DNA of 64,000 nucleotides from RZYY01 sp036794825 (GCA_036794825.1 DAIRGA010000014.1:68681-132680); one strand, 5' to 3'. Positions 46,296-57,400 are shown, counted from the stretch's first letter. Numbers and translations: made by a program. Notes: generated from the letters alone by a model not told the origin.

Positions 46296-47830
46296 TCCAA
46301 CAGCAAACAATTAACTCATCTCTGTTCAGTTCTTTTGCAAGAACCCTGTTACTTATTATCTTTTGGACCGGAATATCCACATTGGTATTGTATTCTCAAA
46401 ACAACCTTCAAACTCCTCAGATTGATTCTATTAGTGTAAACAGTAACGGGAAGCCCATACTTTCGTGGACGCCAAATACCGACAACACCAAAGGGTATGC
46501 TTTTCAACGCCAGCGACCCGATGGGAGCTATTTTCCCATTGATACGATCTGGGGAATTGACCAATCATCATACACTGATGAATCCATTATAATTAATGCC
46601 TGCAACAGGATGGTCAGCTATTTTATTTTTGCAGTGGCGCCAGGTGAACAACCTTATGTTTCACCATGGTCGGTGGAGCTTAGAACAATTTTTCTCTCAA
46701 TGCCTATTCAGGATATCTGCGCAAATACCATTTCACTCAAATGGACTAGCTATATCAACATGTTACCCGAATTGACAGGATATGATATTCTTGCTTCTAC
46801 TGACGGGTTAACTTATTCAATAATAGGCACAAATCAACCCGGAGATACTACTTTTACACATAATGATCCAAATCCTGATGAACTCTATTCCTACAAAATC
46901 AGAGCATTCAATCCCGGTAAAACAAGAACTTCGAGTTCGTGCGTGAAAACCTTACAAACGAGAACCTATCCCAAACCGGATTCTCTGGAGATTTTATCCG
47001 TGTCAGTGGAAAACAATGAATTTATCAAAATAGAATGGGTTATTGACGACCCTGATGTTCCTCTCCAAAGCTTTACCATAGAGCAACGGCCTGAAGATCA
47101 AACAGTATTTACCCAAATAGGAAGTAACACGGATCTTATTAATTACAGACCAGCCAACAGCTTTGATGACTTAAGTGCTGATTTCAGCCAGCAGAGTTAT
47201 TTTTACCAGATCATTATAGCCGATAGCTGCGGAAATTATCTGCCTGACTACCTTTCAACCTCTCACCGCACAGTCCACCTTGCGGGAGCGCCCCAGTCCG
47301 ATTATACCAACTACCTCGAGTGGAATCATTATGAGGGATGGGTTGCAGGCGTTGAAAAATACAAAATTTACCGCAGAACTGCAGACCTGTTCACAGAACT
47401 GGATGAAGTAAACGGTTCAGAAAACTCCTACAGCGATCCTGTTTCATCACTTTCATCACAAGGAGGAGTTTTTACCTATTATATCGAAGCCTTTGAAAAT
47501 GGAGGCAACAACGCCACCAGCAAATCCAACTGGATAACGCTGGAAATGGAAACCAAAATCCTGGCGCCCAATGCATTTATACCGTCAGCCCAACCACCTG
47601 ACAACGAGTTCAGGCCAATTGTTTCTTTCATTGCCGAAAACAGTTATGAATTGCAGATTTTCAACAAATGGGGGCAGATGATTTTCCGTTCGGTGGATCC
47701 GGAAACGGGTTGGGATGGTACGTTGAATGGTGAAGTACAGCCGGTAGGAGCTTACGTTTACCTTATCAAATGCCGCACACCGGAAGGTCAGAATTTGGAA
47801 AAACGCGGAACCGTAACCCTGATCCGCTGA
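46292..47830 (+). CDS. FN3-repeat protein with T9SS type B (gliding-motility) sorting domain
   Basis: A 512-residue exported protein; residues ~18-36 are a hydrophobic signal. Several fibronectin-III-like repeats follow (for example PILSWTPNTDNT and SLKWTSYINMLPE). The last ~85 residues are a type B sorting domain (APNAFIPSAQPPDNEFRP, then LQIFNKWGQMIFRS and GAYVYLIKC). Such domains route proteins through the T9SS and appear in surface adhesins. Its ATG overlaps the M16 stop, placing it in the same operon. Confidence 0.85.
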   Translation: MIQQQTINSSLFSSFARTLLLIIFWTGISTLVLYSQNNLQTPQIDSISVNSNGKPILSWTPNTDNTKGYAFQRQRPDGSYFPIDTIWGIDQSSYTDESIIINACNRMVSYFIFAVAPGEQPYVSPWSVELRTIFLSMPIQDICANTISLKWTSYINMLPELTGYDILASTDGLTYSIIGTNQPGDTTFTHNDPNPDELYSYKIRAFNPGKTRTSSSCVKTLQTRTYPKPDSLEILSVSVENNEFIKIEWVIDDPDVPLQSFTIEQRPEDQTVFTQIGSNTDLINYRPANSFDDLSADFSQQSYFYQIIIADSCGNYLPDYLSTSHRTVHLAGAPQSDYTNYLEWNHYEGWVAGVEKYKIYRRTADLFTELDEVNGSENSYSDPVSSLSSQGGVFTYYIEAFENGGNNATSKSNWITLEMETKILAPNAFIPSAQPPDNEFRPIVSFIAENSYELQIFNKWGQMIFRSVDPETGWDGTLNGEVQPVGAYVYLIKCRTPEGQNLEKRGTVTLIR

Positions 47831-47841
47831 TATTCTGATGG

Positions 47842-49104
47842 TTAGAGAATATTCAGCCGCTCGGCATCCAGCCTGAGAAAAACAAAAAGCAGGGTGGTAA
47901 ATGCCCATAATGACGATCCTCCGTAGCTAAAGAAGGGCAGTGGTATTCCAATAACGGGGAACAATCCGAGCGTCATTCCAATATTGACGGTAAAATGGAA
48001 AAAGATGATGGAGAAAACCGCATAACCATATATTCTGCTGAATGCCGACCGCTGTCGCTCGGCCATATGGATAATCCTGATGAGTAAAAAGGCAAACGCA
48101 GCCACAACAATAATGCTTCCGATAAAACCCCACTCCTCGCCCACCGTACAAAAAATAAAATCGGTGCTTTGTTCGGGCACAAAATTGTATTTGGTCTGGG
48201 TGCCGTTGAGGAAACCTTTGCCCGCAAAGCCACCGGAACCTATTGCAATCAGCGATTGGTGAACGTTGTAACCAGCCCCGAGCATATCTGTCTCTTTTCC
48301 AAGCAGCACATTTACGCGGGTTTGCTGGTGAGGCTTCAGAACGTTATTGAAGGCGTAATCCACGCTGAATACAAAAACAATGGAGAAAAGCAAAATGAAA
48401 AGAATGGAGATAATGTTTTTTGGCGTTCTGTTAATCTGAAAGATAATCACACCTGCCAGCAAAGCCAGGATTCCGATAAGGATCAGGTTATTAATCAAAA
48501 GGGTGAGAAAGAACAAAATCAGGATGCCCACGCCTATAAAAAGGATAGTCCCCGGCATTCCCTGGCGGTAAAAAACAAAGGAAAAAGCTACGAAAACCAG
48601 CGCAGTTCCGGTATCATTCTGCAATTCGATCATCAGCACGGGGATAACGATTATTATGAAGGCTTTCATTAATTGCCGGAAATCTTTCAGGTCGTAGTTG
48701 GTATCGCTGAGAAATTTTGCCAGTGCAAGCCCGGTTCCGAATTTCATAAATTCGGCTGGTTGCAGGCCAAAGCTGCCAATTTCGATCCATGATCTCGAGC
48801 CTGCCACCTCCTTACCAAAAATGAGTACGACAATCAGCGAAAGCAGGATTGCAGCATAGATCAGGTAAGCAAACACCGAGAAAAACTTTGCGTCAAACGA
48901 AAGAATAATAAGTGCCAGAAGAATTGAAGTAGCAATCCAGATCATCTGTTTTCCGTAATTCTGTGTGATGTCGAAAATGCTCTGGTGCTCTTCGTTGTAA
49001 ACAGCTGCATAGATATTGATCCATCCGAAAATGATCATTCCGAGATAGACGAATACCACCGTCCAGTCGAGGGTTTGCATCAGGTTGTTTCTTGATTTAA
49101 TCAT
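47842..49104 (-). CDS. rodA: Rod shape-determining protein RodA
   Basis: A 420-residue SEDS-family membrane protein with about 10 helices and the family motifs SRSWIEIGSFGLQPAEFMK, HQSLIAIGSGGFAGKG and GMTLGLFPVIGIPLPFFSYGG. RodA is the peptidoglycan glycosyltransferase of the elongation complex. Its start overlaps the PBP2 stop by 4 bp (ATGA), the usual mrdA-rodA pairing. No mreBCD genes lie upstream in this window. Confidence 0.95.
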   Translation of the reverse strand: MIKSRNNLMQTLDWTVVFVYLGMIIFGWINIYAAVYNEEHQSIFDITQNYGKQMIWIATSILLALIILSFDAKFFSVFAYLIYAAILLSLIVVLIFGKEVAGSRSWIEIGSFGLQPAEFMKFGTGLALAKFLSDTNYDLKDFRQLMKAFIIIVIPVLMIELQNDTGTALVFVAFSFVFYRQGMPGTILFIGVGILILFFLTLLINNLILIGILALLAGVIIFQINRTPKNIISILFILLFSIVFVFSVDYAFNNVLKPHQQTRVNVLLGKETDMLGAGYNVHQSLIAIGSGGFAGKGFLNGTQTKYNFVPEQSTDFIFCTVGEEWGFIGSIIVVAAFAFLLIRIIHMAERQRSAFSRIYGYAVFSIIFFHFTVNIGMTLGLFPVIGIPLPFFSYGGSSLWAFTTLLFVFLRLDAERLNIL

Positions 49105-50918
49105 CTTCCTATCAGGTTTGATTCGAGAATCCTTTGTTCGTAGGGAGGCACTTCAAATTCGCCCTGCAGGTATTTTTTCATCATCAGCGTGGCAATCGGG
49201 GCAGCGTAGGTAGAGCCAAAACCGGCATTTTCAACCACCACGGCAATGGCAATCTTTGGGTCATCCAGCGGTGCAAAAGCCATAAAAACCGAGTGATCCT
49301 TTCCGTGGGGATTTTGCACGGTTCCCGTTTTGCCGCACATCACAATGGTGTCGTCCCGGTACCATCTTGCAGTGCCCCGATCTCCGTTATACACCAGGTA
49401 CATACCATCTATTACCGGCTGAAAATGACGGGGTTCTATCAAAGTAATCCGCTTTTCCGGTCTTTTTGTCTCTGTTCCATTTTCCCTTTCGATGGTTTTA
49501 ACTATATGAGGATCATAATAGTAGCCTTTGTTTGCAATGATAGCCATCATATTGGCCATTTGTAGCGGAGTGATGAGCAACTCCCCCTGCCCGATGGAGA
49601 GCGACCGTATGGTCATTGACCTCCAGCGGTTTTTTCCGAAATATTTATCATAATATTCCGAAGCGGGCACGTTACCCGAACGTTCCACAGAGAGGTCGCT
49701 TTCAAAGGTTCTTCCGAAGTTAAAGCTCAGCAGATATTCACGCCATTTTTCGAAGGATTTCTGGGTTGATCCGTACCTGGGGTTGTCAATCACCGCCCTG
49801 AAAACACCCCAGAAATATGGGTTACACGATTCCTGAATGGCTTCCCGCAGCGCAAGGGGCGAATAATGGTTGTGGCTGCATTTAATTGGCAACGATGTAA
49901 CGCCGTTGCACGAAAACCTGCTTTCGGGGCTGATAACTCCTTCCTGAAGGCCAATCAGCGCTCCGGCCAATTTAAATGTTGATCCCGGCGGATACATGGC
50001 GAGCAACGCCCTGTTGAAAAGGGGTTTTACGGTGTCCGCTTCGAGCATCGGGTAGTTCTGCTTGCGAATGCGGCCAACCAGCAAATTCGGATCGTAGGAA
50101 GGGGATGAGATCAGCGCCAGGATTTCGCCGGTGGCTGGTTCGATGGCCACAATGGAACCTCTCTTGTTCTTCATCAGCAACTCACCGTATTCCTGCAATT
50201 TCAGATCAACGGTCATGGTAATATCGTTTCCCGAAACTGCTGCAGTATCGTATTTTCCTTCAAGGTAGCTTCCTTTTTCACGGTTAAATACATCCACCAT
50301 CCTGATTTTCAATCCTTTTATCCCCCTCAATTCGGTCTCGTAGGCCTTTTCAATTCCGCTTTTGCCAATATAGTCGCCCATTTTGTAATAAGGATTCTTT
50401 TCGATCTCGGTAGGGCTCACCTCGCCGATATAACCCAGCGAGTGTGCTGCCGTGGCATGGGGATATTTTCTGAGCGTACGCGACTGAACGTAAAATCCGG
50501 GGTATTTATAGAGCTTTTCTTCGATGTATCCATAGCTTTCCTTTGTAATCTGGGGCTCGAAAACCGACTCTTTATGTGACGAATACTTGCGTGCTTTATC
50601 CATTTTCTGAATAAATTCCTCCTTCGTAATACCTACAATCCGGCAAAATTCGAGAGTATCAATCTTGCGGACAAGCCTGGGGATGACCATCAGGTCGTAA
50701 GCGGCCTCATTATAGATAAGCAGTTCGCCATTCCGATCGTAAACCAGCCCCCGGGCGGGGTATTGAGTAACATACCTGAGCACGTTGTTGTTGGCCGACA
50801 AAACATACCGTTCGTCAATCAACTGAACATAGAAAAGCCTGATAACAAATATAATACTGATGAGGATCACTACGCCTCTCAGTATAATTTTCCGGCTTTC
50901 GTAGGCTTTATATTTCAT
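49101..50918 (-). CDS. mrdA: Penicillin-binding protein 2 (elongation transpeptidase)
   Basis: A 605-residue class B PBP. It has an N-terminal membrane helix (about 14-31), a pedestal domain and a transpeptidase domain with SxxK in PPGSTFKLAG, SCNPYFWG, and the KTG of CGKTGTVQNPHGKDHS. It cross-links peptidoglycan with RodA in side-wall growth. The pair is transcribed on the minus strand, separate from mreBCD. Confidence 0.95.
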   Translation of the reverse strand: MKYKAYESRKIILRGVVILISIIFVIRLFYVQLIDERYVLSANNNVLRYVTQYPARGLVYDRNGELLIYNEAAYDLMVIPRLVRKIDTLEFCRIVGITKEEFIQKMDKARKYSSHKESVFEPQITKESYGYIEEKLYKYPGFYVQSRTLRKYPHATAAHSLGYIGEVSPTEIEKNPYYKMGDYIGKSGIEKAYETELRGIKGLKIRMVDVFNREKGSYLEGKYDTAAVSGNDITMTVDLKLQEYGELLMKNKRGSIVAIEPATGEILALISSPSYDPNLLVGRIRKQNYPMLEADTVKPLFNRALLAMYPPGSTFKLAGALIGLQEGVISPESRFSCNGVTSLPIKCSHNHYSPLALREAIQESCNPYFWGVFRAVIDNPRYGSTQKSFEKWREYLLSFNFGRTFESDLSVERSGNVPASEYYDKYFGKNRWRSMTIRSLSIGQGELLITPLQMANMMAIIANKGYYYDPHIVKTIERENGTETKRPEKRITLIEPRHFQPVIDGMYLVYNGDRGTARWYRDDTIVMCGKTGTVQNPHGKDHSVFMAFAPLDDPKIAIAVVVENAGFGSTYAAPIATLMMKKYLQGEFEVPPYEQRILESNLIGR

Positions 50919-51027
50919 TGCGTATGGTCAGAAACCTGGTTGAAAATCAGTGGCAAAAATACGGTTTAGGCAAAAGGGAAAACGTTTGAAGGCAGATGAA
51001 TTATCAACAATTGGCTGTTGAATAACA

Positions 51028-51546
51028 CTATGGATTTCTGACCAGGATTAAAGGGGTCTCCACAATGTTGCTTTTATTTCCTGCACGATCGGTCATATAG
51101 ATCCTGTAAAGCACTGTATCCCGGGTTTTTGTTGAGCGCGGGTCATACAGAGGCCTTATCGTATCCTCGATTTCACCTTTTATCCACCCTGAGTATCCAT
51201 CTGGCGCCAGGTTGTAAAAACGATTATTAAAATAAATCGTATCAAAGGTTCCGGTGACTGGATTGTAACGGGTGCCGGGTACAAGCGAACCGTTATCCAT
51301 CTTGTAATAAGCCACATAAAAGTTGTAAGAGGTTGTATCCCAACGACTAAGCCCCAGGTCGCCGTCGCCATCGGTGTAAGACAATAACAGGACGCCAAGA
51401 GAATCGTAACCGGCCGGATGAACAAAAGTGGTAAAAGTCCTGAACTCAAGAGCCGGAACTGGCGGATACTCCTGCTTTTCGAGGCAGGAAACAAGAAAGA
51501 TTAGCGAAAACAACGGCAATATGAAGAATAGAATTTTCGTTTTCAA
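51028..51546 (-). CDS. Lipoprotein of unknown function
   Basis: A 172-residue lipoprotein with a clear signal (about 1-20, lipobox LVSC). It starts at TTG 51546 because no ATG is available early. The mature part is beta-rich with DGDGDLGLS and YRIYMTDRAGNKSN, a pattern of small Bacteroidota exported proteins. I do not recognise the family. It precedes the mrdA/rodA genes on the same strand, with a 109-bp gap. Confidence 0.65.
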   Translation of the reverse strand: MKTKILFFILPLFSLIFLVSCLEKQEYPPVPALEFRTFTTFVHPAGYDSLGVLLLSYTDGDGDLGLSRWDTTSYNFYVAYYKMDNGSLVPGTRYNPVTGTFDTIYFNNRFYNLAPDGYSGWIKGEIEDTIRPLYDPRSTKTRDTVLYRIYMTDRAGNKSNIVETPLILVRNP

Positions 51547-51570
51547 CGGCTTACAGGTTAATTTTTTACA

Positions 51571-52557
51571 ATGAATCCAACGCAGATCAACAAAATTTTT
51601 GATATTTCATCCATTGCTGATTTCAACGAAACGGCAATGGAAATATTTCGTTTTCAGAGCCAAACCAATACGGTTTACCGTGAATTCATCCAAAAACTTC
51701 GTATAAAACCCGAAAAAATTTCGACCATTGAGCAGATTCCCTTCCTGCCCATCGAATTTTTTAAAATCCACCCGATAATTTCAGGCGAACAGAAACCGGA
51801 ACACTGGTTTGAAAGCAGTGGAACCACGGGAATGGCCGTAAGCAGGCACTTTTATAGCGATTTGACCTTGTATGAAAAAAGTTTTTTCGGTGCATTTGCA
51901 ATTCATTACGGGCAACCCCAGGATTATTGTATCCTTGCATTACTACCTTCTTATCTCGAAAGAGAGCGATCTTCGCTGGTTTACATGGCCGGAAAGCTGA
52001 TCAAAGCATCCGGCCATCCAGAGAGCGGATTTTATCTTGATAATTTGGGAGTTCTTGCCGAAACCCTGACCAGACTGGACAAAAGTGGTCAGAAAGTAAT
52101 GCTATTTGGCGTCAGTTTTGCACTTCTCGATCTTATTGAAAAGCAACAATTTAACCTGAAAAACACCATCATAATCGAAACTGGCGGCATGAAGGGTAGG
52201 AAAAAAGAGATGGTGAGAGATGAGTTGCACATTGCCCTCAAATCAGGATTTGGTGTTGATTTCATTCATTCGGAGTACGGGATGACAGAGCTATTTTCGC
52301 AGTCATGGTCGAGGGGTGACGGCAAATTTGCCTCACCACCCTGGATGGGAATATTAATAAGGGATGTAAATGATCCGCTATCCCTTGCCGGGAAAGGCGC
52401 CTCAGGAGGAATTAACATTATTGACCTCGCCAATGTCCACTCCTGTTCATTCGTTGCCACGCAGGATCTGGGGCGCATCCTTTCCGACGGCACATTCGAA
52501 GTTCTCGGCCGGTTTGATGAAGCCGAGATTCGGGGATGCAATTTACTGGTTGCCTGA
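51571..52557 (+). CDS. LuxE-like acyl-protein synthetase (standalone)
   Basis: A 328-residue protein of the LuxE family, which activates fatty acids with ATP in bioluminescence. Visible motifs are WFESSGTTGMAVS (Ser/Gly-rich ATP loop), LLPSYLERERSSLVYM and the adenylation-like end DLGRILSDGTFEVLGR. It is a lone gene without luxC/D partners in the window. In Bacteroidota such proteins occur outside luminescence and probably activate carboxylates for another transferase. It is followed by a pseudouridine synthase. Confidence 0.8.
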   Translation: MNPTQINKIFDISSIADFNETAMEIFRFQSQTNTVYREFIQKLRIKPEKISTIEQIPFLPIEFFKIHPIISGEQKPEHWFESSGTTGMAVSRHFYSDLTLYEKSFFGAFAIHYGQPQDYCILALLPSYLERERSSLVYMAGKLIKASGHPESGFYLDNLGVLAETLTRLDKSGQKVMLFGVSFALLDLIEKQQFNLKNTIIIETGGMKGRKKEMVRDELHIALKSGFGVDFIHSEYGMTELFSQSWSRGDGKFASPPWMGILIRDVNDPLSLAGKGASGGINIIDLANVHSCSFVATQDLGRILSDGTFEVLGRFDEAEIRGCNLLVA

Positions 52558-52655
52558 AATAGTTTCTTCCATTTAAAACTTTTCCCAAAATCCTGATTAA
52601 TCTGCTAATCAACAACCGCTTTTATTAATTTTGCAGGCCAATCCATCCATGGAAT

Positions 52656-53612
52656 ATGAGCAAAAACGAAAACGAACGAAGTCCGGGCAGCGGCAAAAAG
52701 AAGCAAGGCGACTTTTCCAAATTCATCAAAAAAAAGCCTGTCCTCTCCCGGTCGAAGAAGACTGCCAAATTAATCAGCAAACGATTTGAAGATGAAGAGG
52801 AAAGCCATCGCTCAGGTAAGTCTAAGAGTGGAAACAAATCAGGTCGCAGGCAACCTGCTGAGAAATCGGTAATACTGAAACAAAAAGCAAGACCTGAAAA
52901 TTCGCAAACCAGGCTCAACAAATATATCGCCAACTCCGGTGTTTGTTCCCGCCGTGAAGCCGATAACCTGATTATTTCCGGCGCCGTTATGGTAAATGGC
53001 GTCACCGTATCTGAGCTTGGCGCCAAGGTAAATCCGGGAGATAAAGTGCAGATTGGCGATCAGACTCTGAAATCCGAAAAACTGCAATACGTATTGCTCA
53101 ACAAACCAAAAGGTTACATTACCACCACCGACGACCCTGAAAAACGCAATACTGTGATGATGCTGGTGGAAAATGCCTGTAAAGAGCGAATTTATCCGGT
53201 TGGCCGCCTCGACCGCAACACCACCGGTCTGCTTCTCTTTACCAACGACGGCGACCTGGCCAAAAAACTAACCCATCCACGCAGCCGTGTTAACAAGACC
53301 TATCATGTGAACCTGAATAAAGCCCTCACCCGAAATGATCTGCTGAAAATTGAGGACGGTATGGACCTCGAGGATGGATTCATCAAAGTGGATGGCATTG
53401 CTTACGTTGGCGATGGATCGGATAAAAAAGACATTGGTGTGGAATTGCACTCAGGTAAAAACCGGATTATCAGGAGAATATTCGAATCTCTGGGTTATGA
53501 GGTTACAAAACTCGACCGGGTAGTTTTTGCCGGATTGACCAAAAAGGACTTGCCGCGCGGAAAATTCAGGCATCTTACACCCAAAGAGGTTGCATTTATG
53601 AAAATGTTATAA
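52656..53612 (+). CDS. rluB: RluB-type 23S rRNA pseudouridine synthase
   Basis: A 318-residue RsuA/RluB-family synthase. An S4 RNA-binding domain (about 88-145, RLNKYIANSGVCSRREADNL) is followed by the catalytic domain with GRLDRNTTGLLLFTNDGDLA (catalytic Asp in GRLD). The N-terminal 85 residues are very Lys/Arg/Ser-rich, a basic extension common in this phylum. It isomerises uridine in 23S rRNA. TAATTTTG at 52626-52633 may be the -7 element. Confidence 0.9.
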   Translation: MSKNENERSPGSGKKKQGDFSKFIKKKPVLSRSKKTAKLISKRFEDEEESHRSGKSKSGNKSGRRQPAEKSVILKQKARPENSQTRLNKYIANSGVCSRREADNLIISGAVMVNGVTVSELGAKVNPGDKVQIGDQTLKSEKLQYVLLNKPKGYITTTDDPEKRNTVMMLVENACKERIYPVGRLDRNTTGLLLFTNDGDLAKKLTHPRSRVNKTYHVNLNKALTRNDLLKIEDGMDLEDGFIKVDGIAYVGDGSDKKDIGVELHSGKNRIIRRIFESLGYEVTKLDRVVFAGLTKKDLPRGKFRHLTPKEVAFMKML

Positions 53613-53666
53613 GCAATAAAATAAATCGCGAAAAACTGCTTTAACTATTACTAAAAATACTTTGTG

Positions 53667-54239
53667 ATGAAGAAAGAAATCTACCAGATACAGTTAACGC
53701 TGAATGGTTCGAAGCCAAAAATCTGGCGCCGCCTGCTGGTTCCTTCCAGCATGCTGCTGTCCGATTTGCACAAAGTGATACAGACCGCCATGGGATGGGA
53801 AAATTACCACCTGCATCATTTCAAAAAAGACGACAAGTTTTACTCGCCCCGTACAAAGGATGACCCCTTATGGGATGATAAGAACAACCTTGACTACAAG
53901 AAAATCAGAATACACGATCTTTTACTGGCCGAGAAAGACAAAATTGTTTATGAGTATGATTTTGGAGACAGTTGGGAACACATCATTGTTCTGGAAAAAA
54001 TCCTGCCGCTGGATCCCACCTTCAAGCATCCTGTCTGCCAGGCAGGAAAAATGAGATGCCCGCCGGAAGACTCGGGTGGAATTGACAGTTACGTTGATCT
54101 CCTCGAAAAACTTCAGGACCCAAAATCACCGGGCTACAGCCAGGCCGCCGACTGGCTGGGTACTGAGTACGATCCCGAATATTTCGACCGGGAGGAAATA
54201 AACTCGATGCTACGAAGTAAAAATTTTGGTTGTTTTTAA
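53667..54239 (+). CDS. Plasmid pRiA4b ORF-3-like protein
   Basis: A 190-residue protein from ATG 53667 (a GTG precedes it by one codon). It matches the pRiA4b ORF-3 family: IYQIQLTLNGSKPKIWRRL, HLHHFKKDDKFYSP, YEYDFGDSWEHIIVLE and CPPEDSGGIDSYVDLLE. The family is found on plasmids and chromosomes and beside IS1096-like elements, and its function is unknown. No mobile element is adjacent here. A strong terminator follows. Confidence 0.88.
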   Translation: MKKEIYQIQLTLNGSKPKIWRRLLVPSSMLLSDLHKVIQTAMGWENYHLHHFKKDDKFYSPRTKDDPLWDDKNNLDYKKIRIHDLLLAEKDKIVYEYDFGDSWEHIIVLEKILPLDPTFKHPVCQAGKMRCPPEDSGGIDSYVDLLEKLQDPKSPGYSQAADWLGTEYDPEYFDREEINSMLRSKNFGCF

Positions 54240-54242
54240 TAC

Positions 54243-54279
54243 AAAAACCGGCGTTGCAGAGGCAATGCCGGTTTTTTTT
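54243..54279 (+). terminator. Terminator after the pRiA4b-like gene
   Basis: A strong hairpin (arms 54243-54257 and 54262-54276, core CCGGC/GCCGG with one G-T pair), followed by a run of T residues. Confidence 0.85.
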
Positions 54280-54461
54280 CTGCAGATAACTGCCAATTAT
54301 CAATTAACCCTGTTTCGATTTCCTCTCCATGGCCTGATTTCTATTCATTGCCAAAAAACTACTGTGGTGAAAATCAATTTTGGGGAGTTTTCTGCCAATG
54401 GTTATCTAACCGTTCGGCAACCCAATGAAATCACAAATGTCATTCCTGGTATTGATATCTA

Positions 54462-57400
54462 TCACATCCTCAGTAACTTTTCAACATAACGAATTTGATT
54501 GCCTGAAATCACAACCAGGTAAATACCAGGTTTCTGTTGTATTCCTGAAGAATTATTTCCGTTCCACCTGAAAATGTATTCCCCTTGCTGCAGATTCCCT
54601 TCCCAAAGGTTTTGTACCAGCCCTCCGTTAAGATCATAGACCGAAACAGTGTAAAATCCCTCTTCATCCACCGGCAACCAGATGTTGATGGTTTCGCGTC
54701 CCGGATTAGGATATACATTGACCAGACTAGTCGGCTGCAAATTGCCTACTCCTAAGGTAATATCAAAAACCATTTCTTCCGATGGTGCAGATTCCTGTCC
54801 GGATTTATCAACTGTGGTTACCCTGAAAAGCGTGTAGTTAGTATTGTTTGTTGTGTAAAACACCTGTGTTCCGATCGTTTGGGAGAGAAGTTCAAACCCG
54901 GAACCCTCGTTGATATAGATCCTGAAGTGATCAAAATCGTTTATGGGAGGCTGGTTCCAGCTCAATGTAATCATCACTGGCGCATTCACTCCATCCCAGT
55001 AAATATCAGTACCTGAAGGTGGAACCGGAACATCATCTTCAGCTCCAAAAGTGATGGCGCCGTAAGTGAGCGGGTAAAAGATCTGCTGGTTGAGCGCTGG
55101 CCAGTAGCCATCAAAATTCGTTGTGAACATAAACAAACCACTCTGGTTGAACTCGTTAGGATTGATTTTCCAAACCTCATCAACACCCATCGGTATTACC
55201 AGTTCCATCACCACAAAGCCAGTTGCATCCGACGCTGCCACCTGCGGATCAGTGAGATTCAGGTTCTGACCCACTCCTCCATTATCATAAATAGGCCGGT
55301 AAGTAATCACATTGCCACTGGCAAAATAGCGTGCCCAATAGTTGCCCTCGGTGTCGGTACCTGATGGCGGATAGCTTCCGTCGTTGTTGTCGTCAATATA
55401 CATTGCCACGGTAAAATTATCCTGTAGTACCGGCTTGTTCTGATCCAGACAGGCAACGTAAAGTTCCGTCATTTCAGGATTAACTTTAAAATACATGGTA
55501 ACGCTGCCCATTGGATTAGGGTTGTTGTCGTAAGTGCCAAAGAAGTCCGACGCATCCATCTCAAAGGCATCATCCCACTCGCCGGGCGAAATCGTGCCAT
55601 CAATCACGGGCGCAGACCCAGAATAAGCGCTGATTTCATTAACAACAAAACCCGATGCCATCCAGCCATCAGCCACATTGGAGTAAGGACTTTCGGCGCT
55701 CTGATCGAGATCAGCCGTTACGGCGTAATAATAGGTTTTCAATGGTTTTACGCTAATGTCTTCAAATTCGAGCAGGTTATTACCGGTGGTAGCGATGGGC
55801 GTTTCAGGAAAAAGCGCTTCCGGAATAGTTTTTCGATAAACATTGAAACCGTTTACTGCAGATGGATCAGGGTGATTCCATTGAAGTTTTACGCTGTAAC
55901 CTTCACCTTGCGTGGCGTTGAGGTCGGTTGGCGGGTTCCCGGTGGGACTAAGGATAAAATTGAGATTGACCAATCCTCCCTCGCTGATTACGACACCGGT
56001 TTGCTGCGATGGGAAATAACCAACCTTTGAAGCAGTTACAGTGTAAGTGCCTGCGGGGATATATTTCAACTCAAAATTTCCATTCGCATCCGAGTAACTG
56101 TAGTAGTTGTCCAGCCCCTCCACCATCACTTTGGTATTCTCAAAACTGGGTGCTCCCTGTAATTGAATGTTTCCTGCAATTTTTCCACCACCAGGATCGG
56201 TATTGATGTTGTAAAGCAAACCGCCACTGCCCATTACGCGGGCATGCACAGCCTTTCCGGTTACGCTACAGTAGGTTCCGTCCGGCGAAAGATTTACCGA
56301 ATTAAAGGATCCGGCCGTGGAAAGGGTAAACAGGGGAACATTGCTCTGTTTGCGGAAAAGATAAAAATCAGGCTTTGAATTATTTAGCGGCCCCCATCCT
56401 GCAGCGGCAATCAAAGAGCCGTCGGCTGAAACTGAAATAGAGCTGATTTCGTCTCCGCAATTCTGATAAACCCAGATCGGCTCGTTGGAATAGGTATTGA
56501 AAAGATAAATTTCGCCATTAAAATCCGATGAGAGAAAAACCAGCGTTCCAACTGCCACAGTTGAACCGTCAGCAGAAACATCCACACCAATTACCCATGC
56601 TGATGTGCCACCGCCACCAACTTTGAAATTCCATTTTTCGTGATAGGTACCTGCACTTTCGTTGTATTCATGCAGATAGGCGTAGCCACCGTAATCTCCT
56701 GATATGATAAATTTTCCATCATAACTAAGCGCCGGTGGGCTTTGATTTCGATAGAAGGCATTAAAAATTACCTCTCCCCCGTCGGCTTCAAGGATGAACA
56801 TTTTTTTGGCGCCAGGATATTGGCAGAAAGCAAGTTTTGAGCGATCACCGGATGCTGCGAAAGCAACCCCGGTTCCAACAAATGAGGTAGTCCAGATTGG
56901 ATCGTCCTGTCCTATCTGGTAGGCTCTGACATTGGCTTTATCCTGACCGCCGGGAGAATTTTCCATTACATAAATTTTTGTTCCGTCGGCAGTGAGTTTC
57001 AGGCTGGCTACCGTGCCATCTGTTGTCTTTTCCCAAACGAGCGTTTGATTGATCGTGGAAAACACTTTTATCAAATTGCCGAAACCCACAGCCGCGAATA
57101 AACCATCGGGGGTCATATCAACCGGGAATTCAAAATCTGCTGCAACGGGGGTTTCCCACATCGCCGAAGCGCTGTTTCCATAAAGTGATGCCCTGATGTT
57201 GTTGAGCCACCAGGCCACAAAAGTCTGCTGAGCCTGCTCCGATACCTTAACGCTCGATCCGATAGACACCGGATCGGTGTATTGCCAGTTGATACCAGGC
57301 GCTTTGCTGCTTCCACCTGTAATGGCAGTCATATCAATACTGGCAGGCTTTTCTGCCATTTCCCCGGAAATAGTGTGTCCTTTATTAGCTTCCGTTGTGG

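Noticed and set aside
54226..54489. An 87-codon plus-strand open frame
   Set aside because: It starts in the tail of the pRiA4b-like gene, runs through the terminator and has no recognisable domain.
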